A stretch of 64,000 bases of DNA from Gaiellasilicea sp035575835 (GTDB lineage: Bacteria > Actinomycetota > Thermoleophilia > Gaiellales > Gaiellaceae). The translations under genes were made by a program, and so were the position numbers. The notes under the pieces are model-generated. The model was given only the letters and a program-made list of their open reading frames with translations, was not told the origin of the DNA and did not search any database. Where the stretch lies: assembly GCA_035575835.1 (NCBI GenBank), contig DATLXM010000007.1, forward strand, positions 5,025 to 69,024, in the 5' to 3' direction. Shown piece by piece: positions 50,560-63,181 of this stretch (position 1 is the first letter of the stretch; the number at the start of each line of letters is the position of its first letter).

Positions 50560-51125
50560 GGTTCTACGAGGGGATCCGACGCCCGTTCCACCTCCTGATG
50601 CGCCTGCTCTACCGGATCGAGCTCGTCGGCCGAGTCCCCCGAGGCCCGAGCGTCGTCGTCGCCAACCACGAATCCGTCCTCGACCCGCCGCTCGTCGCGC
50701 TCGTCGCCGCCCAGCCGCTCCGCTTCCTCGCCAAGGAGGAGCTCTGGCGGATCCGGCCGCTCGGCGTCCTGATCGATGCTCTGGGCGCGATCCCGGTCGG
50801 GCGGGGCCGCGACGGCCACGCGGCGCTCGAGCGGGCAGCCGAGCTCATCCGTGACGGCTGGACGGTGATGATCTTCCCCGAGGGAACGGTGAGCGGCGGC
50901 CCCTGGATCCGGGGTGCGGCGAGGCTCGCGATCGAGACCGGGGTGCCGCTCGTGCCGGTCCGGATCGTCGGCTCCGGCAAGGCTCTCTCGCGGGGCCGGA
51001 TCGGGTTTCCGAAGATCCGAATCGTCGTCGGCGAGGCGGTGCCCGTCGAACAGGGCGTGCCGACGGTCGCGAGTGCGCGCGACCTGACCCGGGAGCTCAA
51101 GGGGCGGGTCGACGCGCTCAGGTAG
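50550..51125 (+). CDS. plsC: 1-acyl-sn-glycerol-3-phosphate acyltransferase (PlsC-like)
   Basis: 191 residues. The acyltransferase HX4D motif is in VVANHESVLDPPLV and the FPEGT motif in MIFPEGTVSGG; GAIPVGRGRDG and VPVRIVGSG complete the family pattern. It adds the second fatty acid in phospholipid synthesis at the membrane. TTG 50550 is the first start giving the full domain. Confidence 0.87.
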   Translation: MRLRFYEGIRRPFHLLMRLLYRIELVGRVPRGPSVVVANHESVLDPPLVALVAAQPLRFLAKEELWRIRPLGVLIDALGAIPVGRGRDGHAALERAAELIRDGWTVMIFPEGTVSGGPWIRGAARLAIETGVPLVPVRIVGSGKALSRGRIGFPKIRIVVGEAVPVEQGVPTVASARDLTRELKGRVDALR

Positions 51126-51133
51126 GCGGTCCC

Positions 51134-51139
51134 TACTCT
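51134..51139 (+). promoter_or_regulatory. -10 box for leaderless ABC exporter gene
   Basis: TACTCT ends seven bases before ATG 51147. Confidence 0.45.
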
Positions 51140-51146
51140 GTAGGTG

Positions 51147-52945
<1,799 letters not shown>

Positions 52946-52949
<4 letters not shown>

Positions 52950-53965
52950 GCCAAAGCCTCGAGCAGGAGCTCGTGCGGCAGCGCCTGGACGGTGTTCCCG
53001 CTGCGGCCGGTCATCGTCTCCGCCGCGAGCAGCGCGTTTAGTATCGATTCCTCGACGACGTCGATCACGGCCTCGTAGAACCCGTCGATCCGGTTGTCGT
53101 TGAGCATTGTGAGAGCGACCTCGGGCGTGTCCGGTTCGAGCCCGCGGTTGCCCGTCGCGAAGCAGAGCGCGAAGTCGCCGCTCGTGTGCTCGCCCATCCC
53201 GCCCGTCCGCGCGATCCCGTACGCCGCGCGGCGGGCGAGTCGCTCGCACTGGCCAGGCAGGAGCGGGGCGTCGGTCGCGAGCACGACGATGATCGAGCCG
53301 CTCCCGCCGTCCCAGCCGGCCTCCGGGAGCGCGACCCGGTCGGCTCCGATGCGCTCGCCCACGGGAACCCCGTTGATCCGCAGTCGGGCGCGCCGGCCGT
53401 GATTCGCCTGGACGAGCGCGCCGACGATCGAGCCCTCGACGATACGCGAGGCGGTTCCGATCCCGCCCTTGAAACCGTGACAGACCATCCCGGTTCCTCC
53501 CCCGACCGCTCCCTCCGCGACGGCGCCGCCACGAGCGCTCCCGAGCGCCGCCGCGACGTGCTCGGGGCGAACGTGAAAGCCGTTGATGTCGTTCAGGAAG
53601 CCGTCCCAGGTCTCGCCGACGACGGGCAGGCTCCAGCGGTCGTCGTCGTCTCCGTGACCCGCCGCCGCGACGAGCGCATCGCGGACGACCCCGACCGAGT
53701 GGGTGTTCGTGATCCCGATCGGAGTCGTCAGCAGGCCCGAATCGCGCACCCATTCGAGCCCGGTCAGCTCGCCGTTCCCGTTGATCCGATGAGCGCCTGC
53801 GAAGAACGACTCCTCGGGCGGAGAGACGACGGTGACGCCGGTGCGGACGTGCTCCTCCTCGATCAGCGTCGTGTGCCCGACGCGGACACCCGCGACGTCC
53901 GTGATCGCGTTCTCCGGGCCCGGGCCGAGCCTGCCGATCGTGACCCCGAGCTCCCTCGCCCTCAT
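52946..53965 (-). CDS. P1 family peptidase (DmpA/L-aminopeptidase-like)
   Basis: 339 residues. ITDVAGVRVGHTTL, GITNTHSVGVVRDAL, AAEGAVGGGTGMVCHGFKGG and the self-cleavage Ser in GGSGSIIVVLATDAPLLP are the Ntn-like P1 (S58) family. These enzymes cleave themselves before the Ser and act as D- or L-aminopeptidases. ATG 53965 is chosen because homology begins there; the longer frame to 54082 reads across the pckA 5' region. Confidence 0.88.
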
Positions 53966-53991
53966 CGACGCGAGCCTACGTGGATCGCGCT

Positions 53992-54019
53992 TACGATAGG
54001 GCGTCCACCGTGAAGGGAG
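53992..54019 (+). promoter_or_regulatory. pckA -10 box and ribosome-binding site
   Basis: TACGAT (53992-53997) predicts transcription start near 54004. AAGGGAG (54013-54019) is a good Shine-Dalgarno seven bases before ATA 54027, the only codon in a suitable place to start the conserved PckA N-terminus. Confidence 0.6.
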
Positions 54020-54026
54020 TACCGAG

Positions 54027-55607
<1,581 letters not shown>

Positions 55608-55729
55608 AGGGCAAGCGGTTCGCTGTGACGGTGACCGCACGACGTACGCTGGACGCGCGCTCGTCGCGCCGCGCGTGTTCGTCGTTCGCGAGGCGAGCTA
55701 CCCGGGCCTCCCGCACCGATCGGCGGGGC

Positions 55730-55743
55730 GGGACGGCCGTCCC
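55730..55743. promoter_or_regulatory. Palindrome between pckA and sdhA
   Basis: A perfect 14-base palindrome GGGACGGCCGTCCC lies in the 183-base spacer, about 30 bases before the sdhA -10 box. Operator or terminator; nothing else was seen in the spacer. Confidence 0.35.
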
Positions 55744-55776
55744 CCGGGTCTGACGCACCACTCCGGCCCGTTCGGG

Positions 55777-55782
55777 TAGCGT
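55777..55782 (+). promoter_or_regulatory. -10 box for leaderless sdhA
   Basis: TAGCGT ends eight bases before GTG 55791. Confidence 0.45.
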
Positions 55783-55790
55783 CATCCGAG

Positions 55791-57473
55791 GTGGAAGCAA
55801 AGCACGACGTACTCGTGATCGGGGCCGGTTGCGCAGGCATGCGCGCCGCGATCGAGGCCCATGACGCGGGCGCGGACGTCGCGATCATCTCGAAGCTCCA
55901 CCCGACCCGCAGCCACTCCGGCGCGGCCGAGGGCGGGATCAACGCGGCCCTCGGGAACGCTGGCGACGACAGCCCCGAGAGCCACGCGTTCGACACCGTC
56001 AAGGGCTCGGATTACCTCGGCGACCAGGACTCGATCGAGATCTTCACCCGCGAGGCGCCGGGCGACATCTACCAGCTCGAGCACTGGGGAGCGATTTTCT
56101 CGCGCGCGGAGGACGGGAAGCTCGCGCAACGCCCGTTCGGCGCCGCCGGCTCGCCGCGCACGATCTACTCGGCCGACATCACCGGCCACGTCCTGATCCA
56201 GGTGCTCTACGAGCAGCTCGTCAAGCGCGACATCAAGGTCTACGAGGAGTTCTTCGCCTGGCAGCTCGTCGTCCACCAGGACCGTTGCCAGGGCGTGATC
56301 GCCTGGGACCTCCTCCACGGGGGCCTGAAGGCCTTCGGCGGGAAGACGACGATCCTCGCGACCGGTGGCGTCGGCCGGCTCTACCGCGCGACGACGAACG
56401 CCTACGCGTGTACGGGTGACGGGATGTCGATGGCGCTCCGCGCGGGCCTCCCGCTGAAGGACATCGAGTTCATGCAGTTCCATCCCACGACGATGTACCC
56501 GAGCGGGATCCTGATCACGGAGGGCTGCCGCGGCGAGGGCGGGATCCTCCGGAACTCCGAGGGCGAGCGCTTCATGGAGCGCTACGCGCCGACCGCGAAG
56601 GATCTTGCGAGCCGCGACGTCGTCTCCCGCTCCGAGCAGACCGAGATCGACGAAGGGCGCGGGATCAACGGCTCCGTCCTCCTCGACCTCACGCACCTCG
56701 GCGCCGAGCGGATCCTCACCCGGCTCCCGGGCTCCCGCGAGCTCGCGATGGTCTACGCGGGCGTCGACCCGATCCACACGCCGATCCCGGTCCGGCCGGG
56801 GGCTCACTACCACATGGGCGGCGTCGAGACCGACACCGACGGGCTGACCGAGCTCGAGGGCCTGTACGCAGCAGGTGAGGTCGCGTGCGTCTCCGTCCAC
56901 GGCGCCAACCGGCTCGGCGGCAACTCGCTGATGGAGACGATCACCTTCGGCCGCCGCTCCGGCCGTGCCGCGGCGGAGTGGGCACTTTCGAACACGACCG
57001 TCGAGGTTCCGGCGAGCGCGACTGCCGACGCCGAGCGCGAGCTGAAGGAGATCCTCGGCCGTAGCGAGGGCGAGCGTCCCTGGAAGATCCGGGACGAGCT
57101 GGGCCAGACGATGCTCGAGAACTTCGGCGTCTTCCGCCGCGAGGAGCAGATGACGAAGCAGATCGAGATCATCGAAGGCCTGCGCGAGCGCTTCCCCACC
57201 GTCGTCGTCGAGGACAAGGGCGACGTCTTCAACACCGACCTGACCCAGGTGATGGAGCTCGGCTACCTGCTCGACGTCGCCTCCTGCATGCTCCAGGCGG
57301 GGATCGCGCGCAAGGAGAGCCGCGGCGCCCATTCACGTCCGCACGACTACCCGACGCGCGACGACGAGAACTTCATGAAGCATTCGATCACCCGCTGGGT
57401 GGACGGCGCGCCCGAGCTGACCTACAAGGACGTGCGGTTCACCAAATATCTCCCCGAGGAGCGAAAATACTGA
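55791..57473 (+). CDS. sdhA: Succinate dehydrogenase/fumarate reductase flavoprotein subunit
   Basis: 560 residues. FAD loop VLVIGAGCAGMRAAIEA; the covalent-FAD His region is HPTRSHSGAAEGGINAALGN; FMQFHPTTMYPSG and HYHMGGVETD with HGANRLGGNSLMET are the dicarboxylate site. It oxidises succinate (or reduces fumarate). It is followed by sdhB (TGATG) and an SdhE-type subunit, with no SdhC/D membrane genes, so it belongs to the type E quinone reductases. Confidence 0.92.
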   Translation: MEAKHDVLVIGAGCAGMRAAIEAHDAGADVAIISKLHPTRSHSGAAEGGINAALGNAGDDSPESHAFDTVKGSDYLGDQDSIEIFTREAPGDIYQLEHWGAIFSRAEDGKLAQRPFGAAGSPRTIYSADITGHVLIQVLYEQLVKRDIKVYEEFFAWQLVVHQDRCQGVIAWDLLHGGLKAFGGKTTILATGGVGRLYRATTNAYACTGDGMSMALRAGLPLKDIEFMQFHPTTMYPSGILITEGCRGEGGILRNSEGERFMERYAPTAKDLASRDVVSRSEQTEIDEGRGINGSVLLDLTHLGAERILTRLPGSRELAMVYAGVDPIHTPIPVRPGAHYHMGGVETDTDGLTELEGLYAAGEVACVSVHGANRLGGNSLMETITFGRRSGRAAAEWALSNTTVEVPASATADAERELKEILGRSEGERPWKIRDELGQTMLENFGVFRREEQMTKQIEIIEGLRERFPTVVVEDKGDVFNTDLTQVMELGYLLDVASCMLQAGIARKESRGAHSRPHDYPTRDDENFMKHSITRWVDGAPELTYKDVRFTKYLPEERKY

Positions 57474-58585
57474 TGCAGGTCGCGCTCAAGATCTGGCGGT
57501 ACGACTCGACGAGCGGCGACCGCGCGCTCAAGGAGTACGAGATCGACGCGCCGGAAGAGGCGACGCTCCTCGACTGCCTGGACATCGTCAAGGACCGGGT
57601 CGACGGCACGCTCGCCTACCGGAAGAGCTGCCGGATGATGATCTGCGGCTCCTGCGGGATGCGGATGGACGGCGGCGCCGTGCTCGCCTGCAAGGTGCGG
57701 ATGTACGACATCGCGAACGCCGGCCACATCCCCGTGATCTCCGCGATGGGGAACCTCCCGATCGTCCGCGACCTCGTGGTCGACATGGATCCGTTCTGGC
57801 AGAAGTTCAAGGCGATGAAGCCCTACCTCCAGCCCGGCTACGACCAGCCGGAGGCGAACGCCGAGAACGTGATCAGCCAGGAGCGGATGAACGTGATCCA
57901 CAAGGAGTCGCTCTGCATCAACTGCGGCTGCTGCGTCTCGGAGTGCAACTCGATGGAGTCCGACCCGGAGTTCCTCGGGCCACAGGCGCTCGCGAAGGGG
58001 ATGCGCTTCGTCGGCGACCCGCGCGACGCGGCCAAGGCCGAGCGGTTGGAGCAGTACAGCGCCCCGCACGGAATCTGGGACTGCACCCGCTGCTACTTCT
58101 GCAACGAGCGGTGCCCCAAGGGCGTCGATCCGCGCGACGCGATCGCGAAGCTCGGCGCCGAGGCGATGGCTGCCGGGATCGATCAGGACATGGGTGCGAA
58201 GCACGCGAAGTGGTTCGTCCACTCCGCGAAGACGACGGGCTGGCTCCGCGAGACCGAGCTCGTCCCGAAGACCCAGGGGATCCTCTCTTCGATCAAGGAG
58301 ATGAAGTTCGCGATGGGTCTCGCCGTCAAGGGGAAGGTGCCGCCGCCCTTCCCGCCGCATGTTGCGGAGGGCGTCAAGGAGTCGCGCGCCCTCTTCGATC
58401 TCGTCAAGGAGCAGGATCGCGGCGGCGCCATGGGCATCGTCCAGGGCGAGCGCGCGCTCTCGCGGCTCGAGCACGAGATCGGCCACGCGAGTGGTGGCGG
58501 CGGTGACGGCGGAGTCGGGAGCCGCGACCAGGCGGACGTCACGCCCGGCGAGGAACCGACGAAGAAGCCGGGAGGCGGAGCATGA
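57473..58585 (+). CDS. sdhB: Succinate dehydrogenase/fumarate reductase iron-sulfur subunit, C-terminally extended
   Basis: 370 residues, about 120 longer than usual. [2Fe-2S] Cys in SCRMMICGSCGMRMDGG and a later LACKV, [4Fe-4S]/[3Fe-4S] Cys in CINCGCCVSEC and CTRCYFCNERCPKG. The C-terminal extension from about residue 245 (WFVHSAKTTGWLRETELVPK to the Gly-rich tail) is shared with type E enzymes. It passes electrons from SdhA to the SdhE-like subunit. ATGA overlap with the next gene. Confidence 0.91.
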   Translation: MQVALKIWRYDSTSGDRALKEYEIDAPEEATLLDCLDIVKDRVDGTLAYRKSCRMMICGSCGMRMDGGAVLACKVRMYDIANAGHIPVISAMGNLPIVRDLVVDMDPFWQKFKAMKPYLQPGYDQPEANAENVISQERMNVIHKESLCINCGCCVSECNSMESDPEFLGPQALAKGMRFVGDPRDAAKAERLEQYSAPHGIWDCTRCYFCNERCPKGVDPRDAIAKLGAEAMAAGIDQDMGAKHAKWFVHSAKTTGWLRETELVPKTQGILSSIKEMKFAMGLAVKGKVPPPFPPHVAEGVKESRALFDLVKEQDRGGAMGIVQGERALSRLEHEIGHASGGGGDGGVGSRDQADVTPGEEPTKKPGGGA

Positions 58586-59466
58586 GGAAGGTCGCCTACT
58601 ACAAGGGCTGCCTCGCCTCGCTCTCCGCGAAGGAGCTCGACATCTCGACCCAGGCGCTGTCCCCCAAGGTCGGCCTCGAGCTGATCGAGCTCGAAACGGT
58701 CACCTGCTGTGGCGCCGGCGACATTCACGAGGCCGAGCCCGACTACTACCTCCACCTGAACGCGCGGATCCTCGCCTACGCCGAGGCGACCGGCTCGGAC
58801 ACGCTGATGACGGTCTGCAACGTCTGCACACTCAACCTGCGCCAGGCGAACTTCCAGCTCGTGGGCGACGAGGCGCTGCTCGAACGCGTGAACAAGAACC
58901 TCGCGAAGGTCGGCGTGCCGGAGTATCGCGGCACGGTCGACGTGCGCCACTTCCTCTGGATGGTGGCCGAGGGCGAGGGCTACGAGCTGCTCAAGGCCGC
59001 GGCCCACAAGGGCCTCAAGGGATTGAAGATCGCCCCGTTCTACGGCTGCCAGATCCTTCGTCCGTCCAAGCTGCTCGGCTTCGAGGATCCCGATCGGCCT
59101 TCCTCGCTCGAGCGGATCATCGAGGCGTGTGGCGGTGAGGCGATCGACTACCCCGCCAAGATCAAGTGCTGCGGCTTCCCGATCATCCAGGCCCGGGAAG
59201 AGACCGCGCTCGGCGAGCTGATCCAGCCGATCGAGCAGGCCAAGGAGGCCGGTGCCGACGCGATCGTGACCCCGTGCCCGCTCTGCCACCTCTCGCTCGA
59301 CGCCTGGCAGTCCAAGCTCAAGAAGCAGACCGGCAAGGACTTCCAGATGCCGATCCTCCACCTCTCGCAGCTGATCGGTGTCGCCGCCGGCTTCGGCGAG
59401 TCGGAGCTGAAGTTCCGGCGGCACGTCGTCTCGGTCGACCCCGTCGTCCAGAAGCTCTCCGTTTAG
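58582..59466 (+). CDS. SdhE/HdrB-type CCG-domain subunit of a type E succinate:quinone reductase
   Basis: 294 residues. Two CCG domains: TVTCCGAGDIHEAE with CNVCTLNLRQ, and KIKCCGFPII with CPLCHLSLDA. This Cys set binds an unusual [4Fe-4S] cluster as in HdrB of heterodisulfide reductase and SdhE of thermophiles. It has no long membrane helix, so binding to the membrane would be peripheral. The gene follows sdhA-sdhB without a gap. Standard SdhC/D anchors are absent. Confidence 0.88.
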   Translation: MRKVAYYKGCLASLSAKELDISTQALSPKVGLELIELETVTCCGAGDIHEAEPDYYLHLNARILAYAEATGSDTLMTVCNVCTLNLRQANFQLVGDEALLERVNKNLAKVGVPEYRGTVDVRHFLWMVAEGEGYELLKAAAHKGLKGLKIAPFYGCQILRPSKLLGFEDPDRPSSLERIIEACGGEAIDYPAKIKCCGFPIIQAREETALGELIQPIEQAKEAGADAIVTPCPLCHLSLDAWQSKLKKQTGKDFQMPILHLSQLIGVAAGFGESELKFRRHVVSVDPVVQKLSV

Positions 59467-59514
59467 CGCAAGGATTTCCGCCCTGTCGCGTCTTCCTAGA
59501 CGGAGGGGCGGTTT

Positions 59515-59547
59515 CAGGCCGGGCGATCCTGGGGGGCGCCCGGCCTG
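59515..59547 (+). terminator. Hairpin after the succinate dehydrogenase operon
   Basis: CAGGCCGGGCG pairs with CGCCCGGCCTG (11 bp, loop 11 bases). Only a weak T-rich tail follows (TGTTCCTCC), so termination may need rho. It lies in the 194-base spacer before the phosphoesterase gene, in which no gene was seen. Confidence 0.45.
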
Positions 59548-59660
59548 ATGTTCCTCCTCGCGCCACCGGCCAGGCGGCTCCCGCCGGGCACGCCATTGAC
59601 TCAGACTGGCCGGCTCCACCGCCCTCGCGTGTCTGCGCCGGAGGCGCGAGAAGGGTGTTG

Positions 59661-60473
59661 ATGTGGCTCGTCGTCCTTGCCGCAGTCGTGGGGGTGGTTC
59701 TCGCGTACGGCTGGTTCGAGGCGGGCTGGCTGCGAACGCGCGTGCTCGAGCTCGAGCTGCCCGGACTGCCCGAGGCGTTGGACGGGCTCCGGGTCGCCCA
59801 CCTCTCGGACTTCCATCTCGGCGTGCCCTCCCGGGGCGCGGTCGCCGCCGAGCGGGCGGTCGACTGGGTGGCGTCCAGAAAGCCGGATCTCGTCTGCATC
59901 ACGGGAGACCTGCTCTCGCGGCCGCGGGGCGAGCCGCTCCTGCGCCGGCTGCTCGCCCGCCTGGGGCCCGTCTATGCGGTGCTCGGGAACCACGACCGGA
60001 CCGATTCACGCGACCCTTTTTCGCAGCCGGTGGAGCTCCACGAACTGGGGGAGACGGAGCTCCTGAAAGACGATTCGCGACTGGTTCCGCTCCGCGGCGC
60101 CCACGTCCAGATCGTGGGCGTCGATCCCGCCTCCTACTCGCTCGGGGTCGCGCTGCCCGAACGCCACGCCGACGCGTCCGCCGACCTGCGGATCCTCCTC
60201 TGCCACTTCCCCGGCGTTGCGCGCTCCCTGGAGCCAGGCGTCTACCACCTCGTGCTCGCCGGGCACCTGCACGCCGGCCAGATCGCGCTCCCGTATCCGG
60301 GCGGTCGCTTCCTCTTCGCGCACCCGTTCTCGCAGGAAGACCGCGGTGTCTACCGCTACCCGGGCACGACCCTGCACGTCTCACCCGGGGTCGGCACGAC
60401 GTTCGTCCCGTTCCGCTTCCTCGCGCGCCCGGAGGTGACCGAACTGGTGCTTCGCAGAGCCGACGTACACTGA
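59661..60473 (+). CDS. Membrane-anchored metallophosphoesterase
   Basis: 270 residues. An N-terminal membrane helix (about 1-19, LVVLAAVVGVVLAYGWF) is followed by a calcineurin-like domain with metal motifs SDFH, ITGDLL, LGNHDR, LCHFPG and AGHLHAGQ. It resembles YkuE-like enzymes that act on lipid or nucleotide phosphates at the membrane. AAGGG is placed before ATG 59661. Confidence 0.87.
   Translation: MWLVVLAAVVGVVLAYGWFEAGWLRTRVLELELPGLPEALDGLRVAHLSDFHLGVPSRGAVAAERAVDWVASRKPDLVCITGDLLSRPRGEPLLRRLLARLGPVYAVLGNHDRTDSRDPFSQPVELHELGETELLKDDSRLVPLRGAHVQIVGVDPASYSLGVALPERHADASADLRILLCHFPGVARSLEPGVYHLVLAGHLHAGQIALPYPGGRFLFAHPFSQEDRGVYRYPGTTLHVSPGVGTTFVPFRFLARPEVTELVLRRADVH
60466..60471 (+). promoter_or_regulatory. 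-10 box for Asp23-like gene
   Basis: TACACT ends eight bases before ATG 60480. Confidence 0.45.
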
Positions 60474-60479
60474 CGGCGC

Positions 60480-60791
60480 ATGGAGGGGCACGCGTTGATC
60501 TCGACGGACATCCTCGCGCGATACGCGGGCGACGCTGCGTGCGAGGTCGCCGGAGTCCGAGGGCTCGTCGGCAGCGCGCTGCACCGCCACGAGGGCGCGC
60601 GGGTCACCCGCGAGTCGGGTCGGGTCGGCGTCGAGCTCCACCTCGCGCTCGACTGGGGCGCGAGCGCGCCCGCGGTCGGCGCGCAGGTGCAGGCCCGCGT
60701 CGCCGACTACCTGGCGCGGATGGCCGACCTGCGTCCGGACAGCGTCGACGTCGTCGTCGACGAGTTTCGCCCGCCCACTGCCGGAAACTGA
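60480..60791 (+). CDS. Asp23/Gls24 family protein
   Basis: 103 residues. ISTDILARYAGDAACEVAGVRGLVG, VELHLALDWG and AQVQARVADYLARM are the Asp23 (DUF322) pattern; the end DSVDVVVDEF is the last strand. Members bind membranes or cell-envelope partners under stress in Gram-positives. It overlaps the next gene by one base (TGATG). Confidence 0.82.
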   Translation: MEGHALISTDILARYAGDAACEVAGVRGLVGSALHRHEGARVTRESGRVGVELHLALDWGASAPAVGAQVQARVADYLARMADLRPDSVDVVVDEFRPPTAGN

Positions 60792-61408
60792 TGGCGACGA
60801 GGGTTCAGGGGCTCACCGGCGCGACCATCGAGCACGCCCCGACCGTCTGCCACGAGTGCATCTTCTGGCAGTCGCGACGCGGTCGCAGCGTCCACAAAGA
60901 CCGCTGGATCGAGCGCATCGAGGGCGACTGGGGCGCCTGGGGCGCGCTCTACCACGACGACGACGGGCGACTCCTCGGCTCGATCCAGTACGGGCCGTCG
61001 AACCACTTTCCGCGCGCCGCCGAGCTGCCGGCGGGCCCTCCGAGCGACGATGCGGCCCTCGTCACGTGCGTCTACCTCGTCAGCTCCGCCAGCCCGTGGG
61101 TCGAGCAGTCGCTCTTCCTCGCCGCGATCGGAGAGGCGCGAGACAAGGGCGCCAAGGCCCTGGAGGCGTTCGCTTTCCGCTACCCCGAGGGCGAATCGAC
61201 CTACGAGCGTTTCCTCGTGCACCGGACCGTCTTCCCGCGGGACTTCCTCGCCGACTTCGGCTTCCACACCGTCCGGAGCGAGGGGCGAGTCGAGCTCGTG
61301 CGGCTCGAGTTCGGCGGTCTGCTGCCGGTTGCCGAGGGCAAGCGCGCACAGGTGCTGCGGCTCGTCAAGGAGGCGTTCGCGCCGGCGCCCGTGCCGCAAC
61401 GCCCCTGA
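60791..61408 (+). CDS. GNAT-like acetyltransferase with N-terminal Cys motif
   Basis: 205 residues. It begins ATIEHAPTVCHECIFWQSRR, a CxxC-FW motif seen in a group of actinobacterial GNAT proteins. The acetyl-CoA fold is suggested by LLGSIQYGPSNHFPRA, ALVTCVYLVSS and QSLFLAAIGEARDKGAKALEAF. GFHTVRSEGRVELVRLE is the last strand pair. The acceptor is unknown. Confidence 0.75.
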   Translation: MATRVQGLTGATIEHAPTVCHECIFWQSRRGRSVHKDRWIERIEGDWGAWGALYHDDDGRLLGSIQYGPSNHFPRAAELPAGPPSDDAALVTCVYLVSSASPWVEQSLFLAAIGEARDKGAKALEAFAFRYPEGESTYERFLVHRTVFPRDFLADFGFHTVRSEGRVELVRLEFGGLLPVAEGKRAQVLRLVKEAFAPAPVPQRP

Positions 61409-61421
61409 TCCCTCCGCGCCG

Positions 61422-62231
61422 TCAGCGGCAGCGGGCCTCGCCCGTGTCGACCGGGCGCGAGCCGGTGACGGGGAGGAAGCGCCAGTCGTAGGAGTCCGGC
61501 CGCAGCGTCAGCCGGAGAACGCCGAAGGCCCGGTCGTCCACCGACGCGCTCGTGCGAAGGCGCCGCAGGACGGGGTAGTGGCTGCGCCCGCCCGTGCCGA
61601 CGACGAAGGAACGGATCCCGTCGATCGGCACGAAGCGCTCGTAGTGGTGGTCGTGGGCGGCGAGGACGACGTCCACACGTCCGGCCGCCAGCGTCCGCCA
61701 GAGCGGCGCGATCGTGTCGTCCGATCCGTGGAGTCCAGAGCTCCAGCGCGGGTGGTGTCCATACGCGAGCGTGCAGCGGGCGGAATGCTCGAGGAGGTCG
61801 CGGCGCAGCCAGGCGTTCTGTGGGGAGTCGGAGCCGCAGCCTCCGGCCTGCCTACAGTTCGTGTTCAGCACGACGACGTGCCAGCTCCCGAGCTCGTAGC
61901 TGTAGTACCCGCGCTGCGGCAGCCGGAAGTAGGCGATCGCGGCCGCGGCCGCGCCTGTGCCGTACTCGTGGTTACCGAGCGCCGTGCGGGTGCGATCCCG
62001 GAAGCCACGCCACGAGTAGCAGCGCGCAAACTCGGCGCGCGTCCCCCGCTCGTAGACCGCGTCACCGAGAACGGCCACCGTGCCGGGCGTGCGCGCGACG
62101 AGCGCAGCGGTCGCCTCGTCGCCGTCGGAGCGGCAGGATGCGACGTCGCCCGCGGCGAGGAGCGTCGAGGCCGGGGTGGGGGCGAGTAGCGCGAGCGCCG
62201 ACGTGAGCCCGGCCGCGAATTCAGCGATCAA
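61422..62231 (-). CDS. Secreted metallophosphoesterase (purple acid phosphatase-like)
   Basis: 269 residues. The N-terminus MIAEFAAGLTSALALLAPTPAS is signal-like. Metal motifs: AAGDVASC, VLGDAVYE (GD), LGNHEYG, YGHHPRWSSG and LAAHDHHYERF. Cys pairs (CRQAGGC, CRSDG, ending RCR) fit an exported protein. TTG 62231 overlaps the asd stop by four bases (TTGA). Confidence 0.83.
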   Translation of the reverse strand: MIAEFAAGLTSALALLAPTPASTLLAAGDVASCRSDGDEATAALVARTPGTVAVLGDAVYERGTRAEFARCYSWRGFRDRTRTALGNHEYGTGAAAAAIAYFRLPQRGYYSYELGSWHVVVLNTNCRQAGGCGSDSPQNAWLRRDLLEHSARCTLAYGHHPRWSSGLHGSDDTIAPLWRTLAAGRVDVVLAAHDHHYERFVPIDGIRSFVVGTGGRSHYPVLRRLRTSASVDDRAFGVLRLTLRPDSYDWRFLPVTGSRPVDTGEARCR

Positions 62232-63181
62232 GCAGCGACGCGCTGCCGGGCGAGCAGCAGCTCGGCGATCTGGATTGCGTTCAGGGCCGCGCCCTTGCGC
62301 AGGTTGTCCCCGACGATGAAGAGCGCGAGCCCATTCGCGGTCGTCGGATCCTCACGGATCCGACCGACGAGCACCTCGTCGCCGCCCGCGGCGCCGCCGG
62401 GCGTGGGGAACTGCTCGAGCCGGATCCCAGGCGCGGCCGCGAGCAGCGCGGTCGCCTGCTCGGCGCTCAGCGGCTCCTCGGTCTCGATCCAGACGGCCTC
62501 GGCGTGGCCGACGAGAACTGGGACGCGTACGCAGGTCGCGCTCACCGGCAGCTCCGGAAGCTCGAGGATCTTGCGAGTCTCCTCGCGCAGCTTCTCCTCC
62601 TCCTCGAACTCGACCCCGTCGAAGCTCCAGTCCATCCGAAGGTCGTTCTCCTCTGCGGACTGCGCGCGCAACACGTCCATCGCCTGGGCGCCCGCACCGG
62701 AGACCGACTGGTAGGTCGCGACCCTGATCCGCGCGAGCCCGCCCGCGTCGTGCAGCGGCTTCAGCGCGCAGGTGAGCGGAATCGCACAGCAGTTCGGATT
62801 GGCGACGATCCCCCGATGCTCGCCGGCGCGCTCGCCGTTCACCTCGGGAACGACCAGTGGGACTCCGGGCTCGAGCCGGAAAGCGGACGACTTGTCGATG
62901 CAGACCGCGCCGCCGCGGACGGCGTGCGGTACGAGTTCGCGGCTCGCTCCGGTCCCGACGGAGAAGAGGAAGAGATCGACGTCGCCCGCTGCGAGCGTCT
63001 CGGGTGTCGCCTCCTCCACGACCGTGCCGTCCACCTCGCTCCCAGCCGAGCGCGCCGAAGCGAAGATCCGCACGTCGCGGTACCCGCGTTCGCGCAGGAG
63101 CTCCAGCGTGACCCGGCCGACCGCGCCGGTCGCGCCGACCACGCCGAGGCGAGGCGAGCTGTGGGCGAGGTCAGCGGCCAA
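62228..63181 (-). CDS. asd: Aspartate-semialdehyde dehydrogenase
   Basis: 317 residues. The NADP loop is LGVVGATGAVGRVTLELL, the catalytic Cys is in IVANPNCCAIPLT, and YQSVSGAGAQAMDVL and the His in VPVLVGHAEAVWIE are present. It reduces aspartyl phosphate for lysine, threonine and methionine synthesis, directly after LysC. TTG 63181 overlaps lysC by 11 bases. Confidence 0.92.
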   Translation of the reverse strand: MAADLAHSSPRLGVVGATGAVGRVTLELLRERGYRDVRIFASARSAGSEVDGTVVEEATPETLAAGDVDLFLFSVGTGASRELVPHAVRGGAVCIDKSSAFRLEPGVPLVVPEVNGERAGEHRGIVANPNCCAIPLTCALKPLHDAGGLARIRVATYQSVSGAGAQAMDVLRAQSAEENDLRMDWSFDGVEFEEEEKLREETRKILELPELPVSATCVRVPVLVGHAEAVWIETEEPLSAEQATALLAAAPGIRLEQFPTPGGAAGGDEVLVGRIREDPTTANGLALFIVGDNLRKGAALNAIQIAELLLARQRVAA

